This document shows positions 42,735 through 51,355 of a DNA stretch of 64,000 nt, piece after piece. Below the pieces are notes generated by a model. The model had not been told where the DNA came from. It worked only from the letters and a program-made list of their open reading frames with translations, and ran no database searches. The position numbers and the translations under genes were made by a program. Positions within the stretch are counted from its first letter, which is position 1; every line of letters begins with the position of its first letter. The DNA lies in assembly GCF_003751785.1 (NCBI RefSeq), contig NZ_RKIE01000002.1:744001-808000 (forward strand), written 5' to 3'. This stretch comes from Frigoribacterium sp. PhB160 (GTDB taxonomy: Bacteria > Actinomycetota > Actinomycetes > Actinomycetales > Microbacteriaceae).

Positions 42735-44135
42735 CTACGGCGTCGGCGCCGCCGCGTCGTACGCGCGGAACGACGGCGTCAGCCGTGCCACGACGGCGAC
42801 GAGCACGACGATCATCGCCCCGCCGAGCAGGGGAGGCCAGACGACCCCCACCGCCGCGACGAGCCCGACGAACAGGTCGCCGACGCGCGGCCCGCCCGTG
42901 ACGACGACGATGAAGATGCCCTGGAGGCGCCCCCGCATCGAGTCCGGAGCCGCCGCCTGGAGGATGGTCGAGCGGAAGATCGAGCTCACGTTGTCCGCCG
43001 CCCCGGCCGCGGCGAGCGTGACGGCGGCGCCCGCGAGGGCCACGAGGTCGGCCTGGCCGAGCCCCTCCGTGAGGCCGCCCGACCCGCGGGGCGTGGTGAG
43101 CAGCAGCACGACGCCGAACGCCGCGATCGCGACGCCGTAGACCGTGATCGAGCGGTTCACGGCGCGGCCCTGCAGCCGCACGTGGCCGAGCCGTCCCGAG
43201 AAGACGCTGCTGAGCAGCGCGCCCACGGCGTAGGAGGCGGTGAGGACGCCGACCGTCACCGCGCCTCCGCCGATCACCACCGCCCCGACGACGGGGAACA
43301 GCACCCGCGGCTGCCCGAAGGTCATGGCGATCAGGTCGACGACGAACGTCGTGCGGATGTTCGGCGACCGGCGGAGGAACCGCAGCCCCACCGCGAGCGA
43401 CTGGAGCCCGGGCCGCTGCGTCTCGCCCTCGGGGCGGATCGGCGGCAGCGTGACGATGCCGAGGAAGGCGGCCGAGAACAGCACGACGTCGATCGTGTAG
43501 GTGACCGCAAACCCGACGCCCGCGACGAGCACGCCGGCGAGGGCGGGACCGACGGTGAGCATGAGGCCCGTGCCGATGCCGCCGAGCGCCGACGCGGCGG
43601 GCAGCAGGGAGGCGGGCAGCAGGCGCGGCACGATGGCCGCGCGCGACGTCGCGATCATCGTGCCGGCGACGGCGTTGACGGTGGCGAGGGCGTAGAGCAG
43701 CACGACCTCGCGCAGGCCGAGCCAGGCGTGCAGGGCGATCGCGCCGGTCGAGAGCCAGGCGAAGACGGCGGCGACGAGGGCCACCTTGCGCCGGTCGAAG
43801 GCGTCGGCGAGCATGCCGCCCCAGAGGCCGGCGACGATCATCGGCAGCAGCGAGACGACGCCGACGAGGGCCACCGCGAAGGTCGACCGGGTGATCTCGT
43901 AGACCTCCAGCCCGACGGCCACGAGGGTCAGCTGCGTCCCGATGCCGCTGACCGTGTTCCCGACGAAGAGCCGGGCGAACGCGGGGCTCCGCCGCAGGGG
44001 CGTGAGGTCGACGAACAGGGGCCGGCGGACGGGCGTCACGGGTTCGACCGGGGGCTCGCCGGGGGTGCCTGGGGGAGTGGACAAGCCTCCATCCTCGCCG
44101 ATTTTGCCGCGCCTCGGCGCCGGTATAGCCTCCAT
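42735..44135 (-). CDS. MFS exporter, EntS-like 12-span type
   Basis: 466 residues with 12 predicted spans. The entry LFVDLTPLRRSPAFARLFVGNTVSGIG and the motif GLWGGMLADAFDRRKVAL (motif A) fit the enterobactin-exporter/multidrug EntS group. LGHVRLQGRAVNRSI and MRGRLQGIFIVVVTGGPRVGD are the cytoplasmic loop and late-span motifs of this group. The substrate is unknown; no siderophore genes are nearby. ATG at 44135 is chosen, but TTG at 44084, closer to the conserved part, is possible. Copies of the dispersed motif lie inside the gene (43259-43268) and upstream. Confidence 0.85.
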   Translation of the reverse strand: MEAIPAPRRGKIGEDGGLSTPPGTPGEPPVEPVTPVRRPLFVDLTPLRRSPAFARLFVGNTVSGIGTQLTLVAVGLEVYEITRSTFAVALVGVVSLLPMIVAGLWGGMLADAFDRRKVALVAAVFAWLSTGAIALHAWLGLREVVLLYALATVNAVAGTMIATSRAAIVPRLLPASLLPAASALGGIGTGLMLTVGPALAGVLVAGVGFAVTYTIDVVLFSAAFLGIVTLPPIRPEGETQRPGLQSLAVGLRFLRRSPNIRTTFVVDLIAMTFGQPRVLFPVVGAVVIGGGAVTVGVLTASYAVGALLSSVFSGRLGHVRLQGRAVNRSITVYGVAIAAFGVVLLLTTPRGSGGLTEGLGQADLVALAGAAVTLAAAGAADNVSSIFRSTILQAAAPDSMRGRLQGIFIVVVTGGPRVGDLFVGLVAAVGVVWPPLLGGAMIVVLVAVVARLTPSFRAYDAAAPTP

Positions 44136-44247
44136 CCGTCCGCATCGATGAACTGATCTCGGTGCGGGTCGACGACGGGTCGGCCACTCGAGCCTCGCAG
44201 GGAGGACGCGAGCGGTCGGCCCGTCGCCCCTCCCTCGGCGAGGTGCT

Positions 44248-44293
44248 CCGCGCCTCCTGCCCGAGGGGTCGCCGACGAGCCGGGGAGGCGCGG
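44248..44293. repeat. Inverted pair of the dispersed decamer in a divergent gap
   Basis: CCGCGCCTCC (44248-44257) and GGAGGCGCGG (44284-44293) form a perfect 10-base stem with a 26-base loop, in the 196-base gap between the divergent MFS and FKBP genes. No gene ends here, so a terminator role is unlikely. Confidence 0.75.
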
Positions 44294-44331
44294 CTCGGCC
44301 CCCGCCCGGAGCCGGTGGTTGGATGGTCCCC

Positions 44332-44706
44332 ATGACTCACGACCCCCAGACCAAGCCCGAGATCGACGCCCCCACCGGCCCCGCGCCCGACGAGCTGCGG
44401 ATCACCGACATCACCGTCGGCGACGGCGACGAGGCGGCCGCCGGCTCGACCGTCAAGGTGCACTACGTCGGCGTCGAGCACGACTCCGGCGAGGAGTTCG
44501 ACGCCTCGTGGAGCCGCGGCGAGCCCATCGACTTCCCCCTCGCGGCGCTCGTCCGCGGCTGGCAGGAGGGCATCCCCGGCATGAAGGTCGGCGGCCGCCG
44601 CGAGCTCGTCGTCCCGCCGCACCTCGCCTACGGCCCGGCCGGCGGCGGCCACCGCCTCTCGGGCAAGACCCTGATCTTCGTGATCGACCTGCTCGGCGTC
44701 CGCTGA
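44332..44706 (+). CDS. FKBP-type peptidyl-prolyl cis-trans isomerase
   Basis: 124-residue single FKBP domain, cytosolic, that speeds proline isomerisation in folding proteins. Family marks: GSTVKVHYVGVEHDSGEEFDASW, PIDFPLAALVRGWQEGIPGM, GGRRELVVPPHLAYGPAGGG and the closing LIFVIDLLGV. The ATG at 44332 (MTHDPQTK) is preferred over 44323. TTGGAT lies seven bases before it, a possible leaderless -10. Its stop overlaps the next ATG (TGATG). Confidence 0.93.
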   Translation: MTHDPQTKPEIDAPTGPAPDELRITDITVGDGDEAAAGSTVKVHYVGVEHDSGEEFDASWSRGEPIDFPLAALVRGWQEGIPGMKVGGRRELVVPPHLAYGPAGGGHRLSGKTLIFVIDLLGVR

Positions 44707-45536
44707 TGACGGCCCCCTCGATCGGGCTGGCCGACGGCCGCACCATCCCCGCCCTCGGGCTGGGCACGTACGGCATGGACGGCGACGAGGGCACGGCCCA
44801 GGTCGTCACGGCGATCGAGTCGGGCTACCGCCTGCTCGACACGGCGCTCAACTACGGCAACGAGGCCGCGGTCGGCGAGGCGGTCCGCCGCGTCGACGTG
44901 CCGCGCGACGAGCTCGTCGTCACGTCCAAGCTGCCCGGTCGCCACCACGGCTACGAAGAGACCCTCGCGAGCTTCGAGGAGACGCGCAAGAACCTCGGCC
45001 TCGACGTCGTCGACCTGTACCTCATCCACTGGCCGCTGCCGCGGGTCGACAAGTACGTCGACTCGTTCCGGGCGTTCGTGAAGCTGCAGGAGGACGGGCT
45101 CGTCGGCAGCGTCGGCGTCTCGAACTTCACCGAGGAGCACCTCCAGCGCGTCGCCGACGAGACCGGCGTCGTGCCGGTCGTCAACCAGATCGAGCTGCAC
45201 CCGTACTTCCCCCAGGCGGGGATGCGCGCGGTGCACGAGCGCATGGGCATCGTCACCGAGAGCTGGAGCCCGCTCGCCAAGCAGAGCGAGCTGCTGCAGG
45301 AGGCCGTGGTCACCGAGATCGCGCGCGCCCACGGCAAGACGCCCACCCAGGTCGTGCTCCGCTGGCACGTCCAGCTCGGGGCCGTGCCCGTCCCGAAGTC
45401 GGCCGACCCCGGTCGCCAGCGGGAGAACCTCGACGTCTTCGACTTCGAGCTCTCCGACGACGAGGTGCAGCGCATCAGCGGCCTCGAGCGCGGCCGGCTC
45501 TGGGACGGCGACCCCGAGACGCACGAGGAGTTCTAG
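44706..45536 (+). CDS. Aldo/keto reductase, 2,5-diketogluconate reductase type
   Basis: 276-residue NADPH-dependent reductase. The first signature is GYRLLDTALNYGNEAAVGEAV, holding the catalytic Asp and Tyr. The catalytic Lys is in VVTSKLPG, and the His is in YLIHWPLP. The cofactor-binding end is VPVPKSADPGRQRENL. The order and spacing match the Asp-Tyr-Lys-His tetrad of AKR5-like enzymes. The exact substrate is unknown. It is translationally coupled to the FKBP gene (TGATG) and followed by a strong terminator. Confidence 0.92.
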   Translation: MTAPSIGLADGRTIPALGLGTYGMDGDEGTAQVVTAIESGYRLLDTALNYGNEAAVGEAVRRVDVPRDELVVTSKLPGRHHGYEETLASFEETRKNLGLDVVDLYLIHWPLPRVDKYVDSFRAFVKLQEDGLVGSVGVSNFTEEHLQRVADETGVVPVVNQIELHPYFPQAGMRAVHERMGIVTESWSPLAKQSELLQEAVVTEIARAHGKTPTQVVLRWHVQLGAVPVPKSADPGRQRENLDVFDFELSDDEVQRISGLERGRLWDGDPETHEEF

Positions 45537-45562
45537 GCCTCGGCCCCCGCTCTCGGCACGAC

Positions 45563-45594
45563 ACGCCCGTCCCCTCCTCGGAGGGGGCGGGCGT
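45563..45594 (+). terminator. Hairpin after the aldo/keto reductase gene
   Basis: Arms 45563-45577 and 45580-45594 pair over 15 positions with one G-T pair and almost no loop. It ends the FKBP/AKR unit ahead of helD. Confidence 0.8.
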
Positions 45595-45630
45595 CGTCAC
45601 GCGTGGAGCGGGCGGCCCGCCGGCCGCAGG

Positions 45631-45636
45631 TAGACT
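45631..45636 (+). promoter_or_regulatory. -10 box TAGACT of helD
   Basis: TAnnnT hexamer 35 bases before the GTG, leaving a leader of about 29 bases that holds the ribosome site GGAG at 45662-45665. Confidence 0.55.
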
Positions 45637-45671
45637 GGCGTGCCGTCTTTTCCCGAGGGGTGGAGTGCCTG

Positions 45672-47978
45672 GTGTCATCTGAGCTCGAGCGCGAACGCGC
45701 CTACGTGGCGACGCTCTACGCGCGCCTGGACGAGGTGAAGGCCGACGCCCGCGTCCGCCTCGAGAGCACCCGGCGGGAGGCCGTGGGGGGCAACCACCAG
45801 AGCCGCAGCGAGCGCGACGCGTTCGCCCGGCTCTACGAAGACACCATCACCCAGCTCGGTGCCGTCGACGAGCGCCTCGCCTTCGGCCGCCTCGAGCTCG
45901 AGCGGCCCGACGAGCCCGGCGAGCTGTCGAGGGCCGCCGGCTCCGGCGCCTCGGCCGACGGCGGCCACCACCGCTACATCGGGCGCATCGGGCTCCGCGA
46001 CGAGCAGCACCACCCGATCCTCCTCGACTGGCGCGTCCCCGGCGCCAGCGCGTTCTACCAGGCGACCGCCGCGACGCCGATGGGCGTCCGCGCCCGGCGC
46101 CACCTGACCCTCTCCGGGCGCACCGTCACGCGCCTCGAGGACGAGGTCTTCGACCCCGACCTCCTCGAGCGTGACGACGTGCAGCTGCAGGGCGAGGGCG
46201 CCCTCATGGCGGCGCTCACCGCCCAGCGCACCGGGCGCATGACCGACATCGTCGCGACGATCCAGGCCGAGCAAGACCGCATCATCCGCTCCGAGCTCGA
46301 CGGGGTGCTCGTCGTGCAGGGCGGGCCCGGCACCGGCAAGACCGCCGTCGCCCTGCACCGCGCGGCGTACCTCCTCTACTCGCACCGCGAGCGCCTCCGC
46401 GGCTCGGGCGTGCTCGTCGTCGGCCCGTCGCGGTCGTTCCTCCGCTACATCGAGCAGGTGCTGCCCTCGCTCGGCGAGAGCGGCGTCGTGCTCTCGAGCC
46501 TCGGCGGCCTCTACCCCGACCTCGAGACCCAGGTCGACGACGCCCCCGACGTCGCCGCGCTGAAGGGCTCGGCCGAGATGGCCGACCTCATCAAGCGGGC
46601 GGTGCGCTCGCGGCAGATCCGCCCGACCGAGCCGACGACGATCGACGTCAACGGCGAGCGGCTCGTCGTGCAGCCCGAGCTCGTGGTCGACGCCATGCGC
46701 CGCGCCCAGGAGAGGGGCAAGCCGCACAACCTCGCCCGCGTCGGCTTCAACAAGTCCGCGCTCACGGCGCTCACCCGCCAGCTCATCGCGCAGATGCGCG
46801 ACCACGGCACGACGGTCGACGAGTCCGACGAGGCGGTGCTGCGCGAGGACATCCGCCAGTCGCACGACGTCCGCGTGCTGCTCAACACGGCGTGGCTGCC
46901 GCTCTCCGCCGAGAAGCTCGTCGAAGACCTGTACGCGCGCCCGGGCTGGCTCGCCTCGATCACGCCCCGGTGGACGCCGCAGCAGCGCGCCCTCCTGCAG
47001 CGCCCGCGCGGCTCGGGCTTCACGATCTCGGACGTGCCGCTCCTCGACGAGGCGGCCGAGCTGCTGGGCGAGTTCCAGGCGGGCGTCGACCCCGAGAAGC
47101 TCGCCCGCAAGGCCCAGCGCAAGCGCGACATCGAGAACGCCGAGCGCGCGATCGAGAACATGGGCGTCGAGGGCATGGTCTCGGCCGAGCAGATCGCCGG
47201 CGGCTTCGCCGAGCGCGCCGCCTCGCTGACGACCGCCGAGCGGGCCGCGGGCGACCGCACCTGGGCCTTCGGGCACGTCGTCGTCGACGAGGCGCAAGAG
47301 CTGTCGCCGATGCAGTGGCGCCTGCTCGCCCGGCGCTGCCCCCTCCGGTCGTTCACGGTCGTCGGCGACATCGCCCAGGCGTCGAGCCCGGCCTCGGCGT
47401 CGTCGTGGCAGGGCGCCCTTCAAGGACTCCTCGGACGCCGTCGCGGCTCGTCGGTCGCGGGCACCGCGCCGCACCGCCTCGAAGAGCTGACCGTCAACTA
47501 CCGCACCCCGAGCCAGATCGTCGAGCACGCCGAGACCGCCGCGCGGGCCAGCGGGCTCCGCGTCACGCCCAGCCGGTCGGTCCGGTCGAGCGAGTGGCCC
47601 GTCCGCGAGGTGGCCGTGCCGTCGTCGACCGCTGGGGGAGGCGCGCCCCGCGACGCCCTCCTCGCCGCCGCCGTCGAGGCGGTCGCCTCCGACCGGGCCG
47701 TCGACGCCGAGGGCACGATGGCCGTCATCGCCCCCGTCGGCCTCGTCGACCCGCTCGTCGAGCGCCTCCTCGCCCTGTTCCCCGGCGACGTGGCGCCCGG
47801 CACGGCGTCGCTGACGAAGCCGATCTCCGTGCTCAGCCCCGCCACGGCCAAGGGCCTGGAGTTCGACGCGGTGGTGCTCGTCGACCCCGAGGGCGTCAAG
47901 GCCTCCTCGGCCCGCGGCGCCGCCAGCCTCTACGTGGCGATGACCCGCCCGACGCAGCGCCTCACCGTCGTCGGCTGA
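45672..47978 (+). CDS. helD: HelD-like RNA polymerase-recycling helicase, UvrD superfamily 1
   Basis: 768-residue ATPase that in actinobacteria binds stalled RNA polymerase with two arms and releases it from DNA. The N-terminal coiled coil (ELERERAYVATLYARLDEVK) would enter the polymerase secondary channel. GRIGLRDEQHHPILLDWRVPGASAFYQAT is the HelD-specific segment. Walker A is GGPGTGKTAVALHR (about 217-230), Walker B is VVVDEAQELSPMQW (about 537), and the motif V/VI region is AKGLEFDAVVLVDP and LYVAMTRPTQRL. GTG at 45672 has GGAG six bases upstream. Confidence 0.92.
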   Translation: MSSELERERAYVATLYARLDEVKADARVRLESTRREAVGGNHQSRSERDAFARLYEDTITQLGAVDERLAFGRLELERPDEPGELSRAAGSGASADGGHHRYIGRIGLRDEQHHPILLDWRVPGASAFYQATAATPMGVRARRHLTLSGRTVTRLEDEVFDPDLLERDDVQLQGEGALMAALTAQRTGRMTDIVATIQAEQDRIIRSELDGVLVVQGGPGTGKTAVALHRAAYLLYSHRERLRGSGVLVVGPSRSFLRYIEQVLPSLGESGVVLSSLGGLYPDLETQVDDAPDVAALKGSAEMADLIKRAVRSRQIRPTEPTTIDVNGERLVVQPELVVDAMRRAQERGKPHNLARVGFNKSALTALTRQLIAQMRDHGTTVDESDEAVLREDIRQSHDVRVLLNTAWLPLSAEKLVEDLYARPGWLASITPRWTPQQRALLQRPRGSGFTISDVPLLDEAAELLGEFQAGVDPEKLARKAQRKRDIENAERAIENMGVEGMVSAEQIAGGFAERAASLTTAERAAGDRTWAFGHVVVDEAQELSPMQWRLLARRCPLRSFTVVGDIAQASSPASASSWQGALQGLLGRRRGSSVAGTAPHRLEELTVNYRTPSQIVEHAETAARASGLRVTPSRSVRSSEWPVREVAVPSSTAGGGAPRDALLAAAVEAVASDRAVDAEGTMAVIAPVGLVDPLVERLLALFPGDVAPGTASLTKPISVLSPATAKGLEFDAVVLVDPEGVKASSARGAASLYVAMTRPTQRLTVVG

Positions 47979-48002
47979 CCCGCGGTGCGCTGTCCGACGG
48001 CC

Positions 48003-48620
48003 TCACGTCGTGCTGCCGCCAACCTCCCGGTCGCCGGCCTCCCGGGCCGCGGCCTCGACGCGGTCGCGGTGCGCCTGCCACCCCGCCTCGTCGTGCGGCA
48101 CGACGTTCGGGTCGCCGGGCCCCGTCCCGAGCCGGCCGTCGACGAGCTCGCGGACGATGTCGGCGTGCCCCGCGTGCCGAGCGGCCTCCGAGAGCATGTG
48201 CACGAGCACCTGGTGCAGCGTCACCTCGCGACGGTCGGCCGGCCACCACGGCACGCTGCCCGGGGCGTCGAGCGGCAGCGCACGGATCGTCGCGTCCACG
48301 TGCTCGCCGGCCCGTCGCGCGAAGTCGACGATCGCCTCCCGGCTCTCGTCCGCCGTCGCCCAGAGGTCGTCGTCGGGCTCCGCGCCCTCCGCCAGCCACG
48401 GCGCCTCGAGCTCGGCGGGGCGGCCGAACACCTCGCCGAAGTAGCCCAGCTCGACGCTAGCGACGTGCTTGACGAGCCCGAGGAGGTTCGTGCCGCTCGG
48501 CACGAGCGGCCGCCGCACGTCGTACTCGTCGAGGCCGTCGAGCTTCCCGAGCAGCTCCTCCCTCCGCCGACGGAGGTAGAGGTGCAGGTGGTCCTTCTCC
48601 GGGCTCTCGACGTCGCTCAT
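48003..48620 (-). CDS. DinB-family (DUF664-like) protein
   Basis: 205-residue four-helix-bundle protein. The DinB pattern is seen in LLGLVKHVASVELGYFGEVFGR (first metal His) and VTLHQVLVHMLSEAARHAGHADIVRE (two further His). This gives the usual three-His metal site, typical of thiol-dependent (mycothiol) transferases and related proteins; activity is unproven here. The ATG at 48620 has CACCCT six bases upstream (near-consensus leaderless). It converges on helD with 24 bases between. Confidence 0.85.
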   Translation of the reverse strand: MSDVESPEKDHLHLYLRRRREELLGKLDGLDEYDVRRPLVPSGTNLLGLVKHVASVELGYFGEVFGRPAELEAPWLAEGAEPDDDLWATADESREAIVDFARRAGEHVDATIRALPLDAPGSVPWWPADRREVTLHQVLVHMLSEAARHAGHADIVRELVDGRLGTGPGDPNVVPHDEAGWQAHRDRVEAAAREAGDREVGGSTT

Positions 48621-48669
48621 CCGACCAGGGTGCCCCTCGGGTGCGTCGCGCGCCACCCCCGACCGACGA

Positions 48670-49272
48670 TCAGCGGTAGTCGTCGGGCCAGCGGAACGCC
48701 GGAGGCGCGGTGGCCGCCTCGTCGGCCGGCCCGACCACGAGCGCCACGTCCTCGAAGTCGCGGAGCCGGATGTCCGCCGGGTCGCCCGCCCAGCGCGACC
48801 CGTCCACGAACGACGTCAGCCGTCGGCCGTCCCCGTCGCCGAGGTCGCCGACGCTCGTGGCGTCGAGGTGCACGTCCCACTCGGTGAAGAGCTGCCCGAG
48901 CGCGAACACCTCCCTCCGGGGCGACTCGACGTGGACGATGCCCGAGGTGTCGTGGGTGTGCAGGGGCGCGGCGAACTTCGTGCCCGAGTCGTGGCCGATG
49001 TCGCCGGGCAGCGTCACCGCCTCGCCGTCGACTGTGATCGACAGGTGCGCGTGGACGTGCATGGCGAGGTCCTCGCCCCAGACGTTCGTCAGCCCGGCGA
49101 GCCGCGCCCGCTCGGGTCGGTCGGCGACGGCGGGGACGGGCCAGGGAGGCGCGGTCTCGGCACCCGAGACCGTGATCGGGTTCGAGGCCTGGGCCACGCC
49201 GACGGCGACGCCTCCGGCCGCGACGACCGTGACGGCGGCCACGGGGAAGAGCCAGCGCCGCGAGCGCACCAC
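48670..49272 (-). CDS. Exported or membrane-anchored protein with His-rich domain
   Basis: 200 residues. An N-terminal signal anchor (RSRRWLFPVAAVTVVAAGGVAVGVAQA) is followed by an extracytoplasmic domain with AMHVHAHLSITVDGEAVTLP, then FAAPLHTHDTSGIVHVESP and FALGQLFTEWDVHLD. This HxHxH...LHTHD...GQ-F-EW arrangement recurs in exported actinobacterial proteins of unknown function and looks metal-binding (inference). GTG at 49272 lies two bases after the inhibitor gene's stop codon, so it is translationally coupled to it. Confidence 0.7.
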   Translation of the reverse strand: MVRSRRWLFPVAAVTVVAAGGVAVGVAQASNPITVSGAETAPPWPVPAVADRPERARLAGLTNVWGEDLAMHVHAHLSITVDGEAVTLPGDIGHDSGTKFAAPLHTHDTSGIVHVESPRREVFALGQLFTEWDVHLDATSVGDLGDGDGRRLTSFVDGSRWAGDPADIRLRDFEDVALVVGPADEAATAPPAFRWPDDYR

Positions 49273-49274
49273 GG

Positions 49275-49598
49275 TCAGGCCCGACCGTGCCGGTCGTCGC
49301 GGGGCGACCCGTCGCCGGCCTCGGCCTCGCTCGTGCGTCGGACGCGGTCGACGAGCTCGCGCCAGGGCCCGGTGACCTGCTGCTCGGGCAGCGTGGCCTC
49401 CTTGGCGGGCCGTGTCTCGGCCGAGATCAGCCAGACGAAGCGGTCGCGCTGCGTCGACGGCGCGTCGTCGGCCTGGCCCCAGGGCAGCCCCTCGATGAGC
49501 ACCAGCCACGAGTCGGCGTCGGGCTCGGCGTCGACGTCGACCTGCCAGGTGCGGGTGAGGCCCGCGAACCCGCCGGTGCGCTGCACGGTGACCATCAT
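49275..49598 (-). CDS. Emfourin-like inhibitor of M4 metalloproteases
   Basis: 107 residues. The N-terminal VQRTGGFAGLTRTWQVDVD matches the RxGGFAG(I/L)xRxxxVD start of emfourin, the small protein that blocks protealysin-like M4 peptidases and is encoded beside them. A Pro/Trp segment (LIEGLPWGQ) and a long C-terminal helix follow. It lies 56 bases after the M4 protease gene on the same strand, as expected for a protease/inhibitor pair. The start is at the second of two ATGs (49598), seven bases after TAGCAT, so it may also be made from its own leaderless message. Confidence 0.82.
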   Translation of the reverse strand: MMVTVQRTGGFAGLTRTWQVDVDAEPDADSWLVLIEGLPWGQADDAPSTQRDRFVWLISAETRPAKEATLPEQQVTGPWRELVDRVRRTSEAEAGDGSPRDDRHGRA

Positions 49599-49605
49599 GG
49601 CGGTG

Positions 49606-49611
49606 ATGCTA
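49606..49611 (-). promoter_or_regulatory. -10 box TAGCAT, separate leaderless start of inhibitor gene
   Basis: Seven bases before the ATG at 49598, in the 56-base gap after the protease gene. Confidence 0.6.
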
Positions 49612-49654
49612 CTCCGCGCCCCCGGGCGGGCCGGAGGCGCGGAGCGCCGGCGCG

Positions 49655-50716
49655 TCAGTGGGACATGCCCCCCTCGACCGCGACGGTCACGCCGACGCCG
49701 CGCCACCCGGCGACCGTCGCCCGCACCTCGTCCGACCGGTCGCCGTAGCGCTCGGTCGCCGCGGCGATCGTGGCCGCCGCGAACTCGGCGAAGTCAGCCG
49801 TCGTCGAGAGCGAGCCGTTCGTGATCGTGTCGTACCAGATCTGTCCCGCGCGCTCCCACGCGGCCCCGCCGAGCACCTCGGCGACGAGGTAGAAGGCGCG
49901 GTTGGGGATGCCCGAGTTCAGGTGCACGCCGCCGTTGTCGTCGGCCGTCTCGACGTAGCCGGCCATGTCGGCCGGCTGGGGGTCGACCCCGAGCACGTCG
50001 TCGTCGTACGCCGTGCCGGGCGCCTTCATCGAGCGCAGCGCCCGTCCCTGCACCTCGTCGGTGAACAGGCCCTCGCCGATGAGCCACGTGGCCTCGGCGG
50101 TGTCGTGGCGGTGGAGGTACTGCTCGACGAGCGCGCCGAAGACGTCGCTCACCGACTCGTTGAGGGCGCCGGACTGCCCCTGGTACTCGAGGTTCGCCGT
50201 GTACTGCGTGACGCCGTGCGTCAGCTCGTGGCCGACGACGCTGACCGAGGCGGTGAAGCGCCGGAACACCTCGCCGTCGCCGTCGCCGAAGACCATGCGC
50301 TCGCCGTTCCAGAACGCGTTGTCGTAGTCGAGGCCGTAGTGCACGGTGGCGTCGAGGGGGAGGCCCGCGCCGTCGATCGACGAGCGGCCGTAGACCTCGT
50401 CGAAGAGGGCGTAGGTGGCGCCGAGTGCGTCGTAGGCCTCGGTGACGGCGGGGTCGTCGCCCGCCGGGTCGCCCTCGTGGCGGACCACGTCGCCCGGCAG
50501 CTCCTCCGTGCCGTGGGCGTCGGCGATCGTGCGCTCGAGCACCGGGTCGGCCGCGATCGCGCCCTGCCGCACCGGGGGAGCGGCCGAGCGGGCGGAGCGC
50601 ACCTCGTCGAGCTGGGCGAGCAGGTGGCGGGCGGCCTCGGGGGCGCGGGTCAGTCGCGTGGCGTCGGCCTCGGCGAGGTGGGCGAGCAGGTACGGCGGGA
50701 CGATGGACCGGGTCAT
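49655..50716 (-). CDS. Protealysin-like M4 metallopeptidase
   Basis: 353-residue zinc peptidase of the thermolysin family. The short propeptide starts RSIVPPYLLAHLAE, the PPY(x)L motif typical of protealysins, and no signal peptide precedes it. The zinc site is H163-E164-x2-H167 in VVGHELTHGVTQYTA, with the third ligand E187 exactly 20 residues on (ALNESVSDVFG). The catalytic His is in NGGVHLNSGIPNRAFYLV. The adjacent emfourin-like inhibitor suggests activity is held in check in the cytoplasm. CAGAGT lies six bases before the ATG (near-consensus leaderless). Confidence 0.94.
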   Translation of the reverse strand: MTRSIVPPYLLAHLAEADATRLTRAPEAARHLLAQLDEVRSARSAAPPVRQGAIAADPVLERTIADAHGTEELPGDVVRHEGDPAGDDPAVTEAYDALGATYALFDEVYGRSSIDGAGLPLDATVHYGLDYDNAFWNGERMVFGDGDGEVFRRFTASVSVVGHELTHGVTQYTANLEYQGQSGALNESVSDVFGALVEQYLHRHDTAEATWLIGEGLFTDEVQGRALRSMKAPGTAYDDDVLGVDPQPADMAGYVETADDNGGVHLNSGIPNRAFYLVAEVLGGAAWERAGQIWYDTITNGSLSTTADFAEFAAATIAAATERYGDRSDEVRATVAGWRGVGVTVAVEGGMSH

Positions 50717-50766
50717 GCGTGAACTCTGGCACCGACCCCCGTCATCGGGCCGGTCGGCGGGGCCGG

Positions 50767-50772
50767 TAGCGT
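50767..50772 (+). promoter_or_regulatory. -10 box TAGCGT, leaderless start of apt
   Basis: Seven bases before the ATG at 50780. The facing M4 start is only 63 bases away. Confidence 0.65.
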
Positions 50773-50779
50773 TGTGCGG

Positions 50780-51319
50780 ATGACCGTCACCGACGCCTCC
50801 GCCCTCGTCGACCGCCTCGTCGCGGTCGTGCCCGACTTCCCGAAGCCCGGCATCCTCTTCCGCGACGTCACGCCGCTCTTCTCCGACAGCGACGCCTTCG
50901 CGCAGGTGACCGCGGCCCTGTCCGAGCCCTTCGACGGCGCGTTCGCGGCGGTCGCGGGCATCGAGGCGCGCGGCTTCGCGCTCGCCGGCGGCATCGCGAT
51001 CGAGCAGGGCGTCGGCGTGCTCACGGTGCGCAAGGCCGGCAAGCTGCCGGGCGAGGTCCTGAGCGAGAGCTACTCGCTCGAGTACGGCGAGGCGACCCTC
51101 GAGCTCCGTCCCGCACAGCTGCCCGCCGGCACCGCCGTGCTCGTCGTCGACGACGTCCTCGCGACCGGCGGCACGGCCGAGGCCACCGTCACCCTGCTCG
51201 AGCGCGCGGGCTACGAGGTCGTCGGCGTCGCGGTGCTGCTCGAGCTCGAGGGGCTGGGCGGGCGCGACCGGCTGGCGTCGCGCCTCCCCGTCCACGCTCT
51301 GGCCACGGCGCCGGCGTAG
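50780..51319 (+). CDS. apt: Adenine phosphoribosyltransferase
   Basis: 179-residue purine-salvage enzyme joining adenine to PRPP to make AMP. It shows the APRT start VPDFPKPGILFRDVTPLF, the base-recognition segment AGIEARGFALAGGIA, KAGKLPGEV, and the PRPP-binding loop VLVVDDVLATGGTAEATV. Normal length, cytosolic. Isolated gene with its own leaderless promoter; in many bacteria apt is near relA or secDF, which is not the case here. Confidence 0.95.
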   Translation: MTVTDASALVDRLVAVVPDFPKPGILFRDVTPLFSDSDAFAQVTAALSEPFDGAFAAVAGIEARGFALAGGIAIEQGVGVLTVRKAGKLPGEVLSESYSLEYGEATLELRPAQLPAGTAVLVVDDVLATGGTAEATVTLLERAGYEVVGVAVLLELEGLGGRDRLASRLPVHALATAPA

Positions 51320-51355
51320 CGCGCGTCGGCCGGGGCGACGACCCCGGGGCCACGG

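Noticed and set aside
45603-45671. An upstream in-frame extension of HelD to 45603
   Set aside because: It would start before the -10 box and ribosome site, and HelD proteins normally begin near the ELERERAYV coiled coil.
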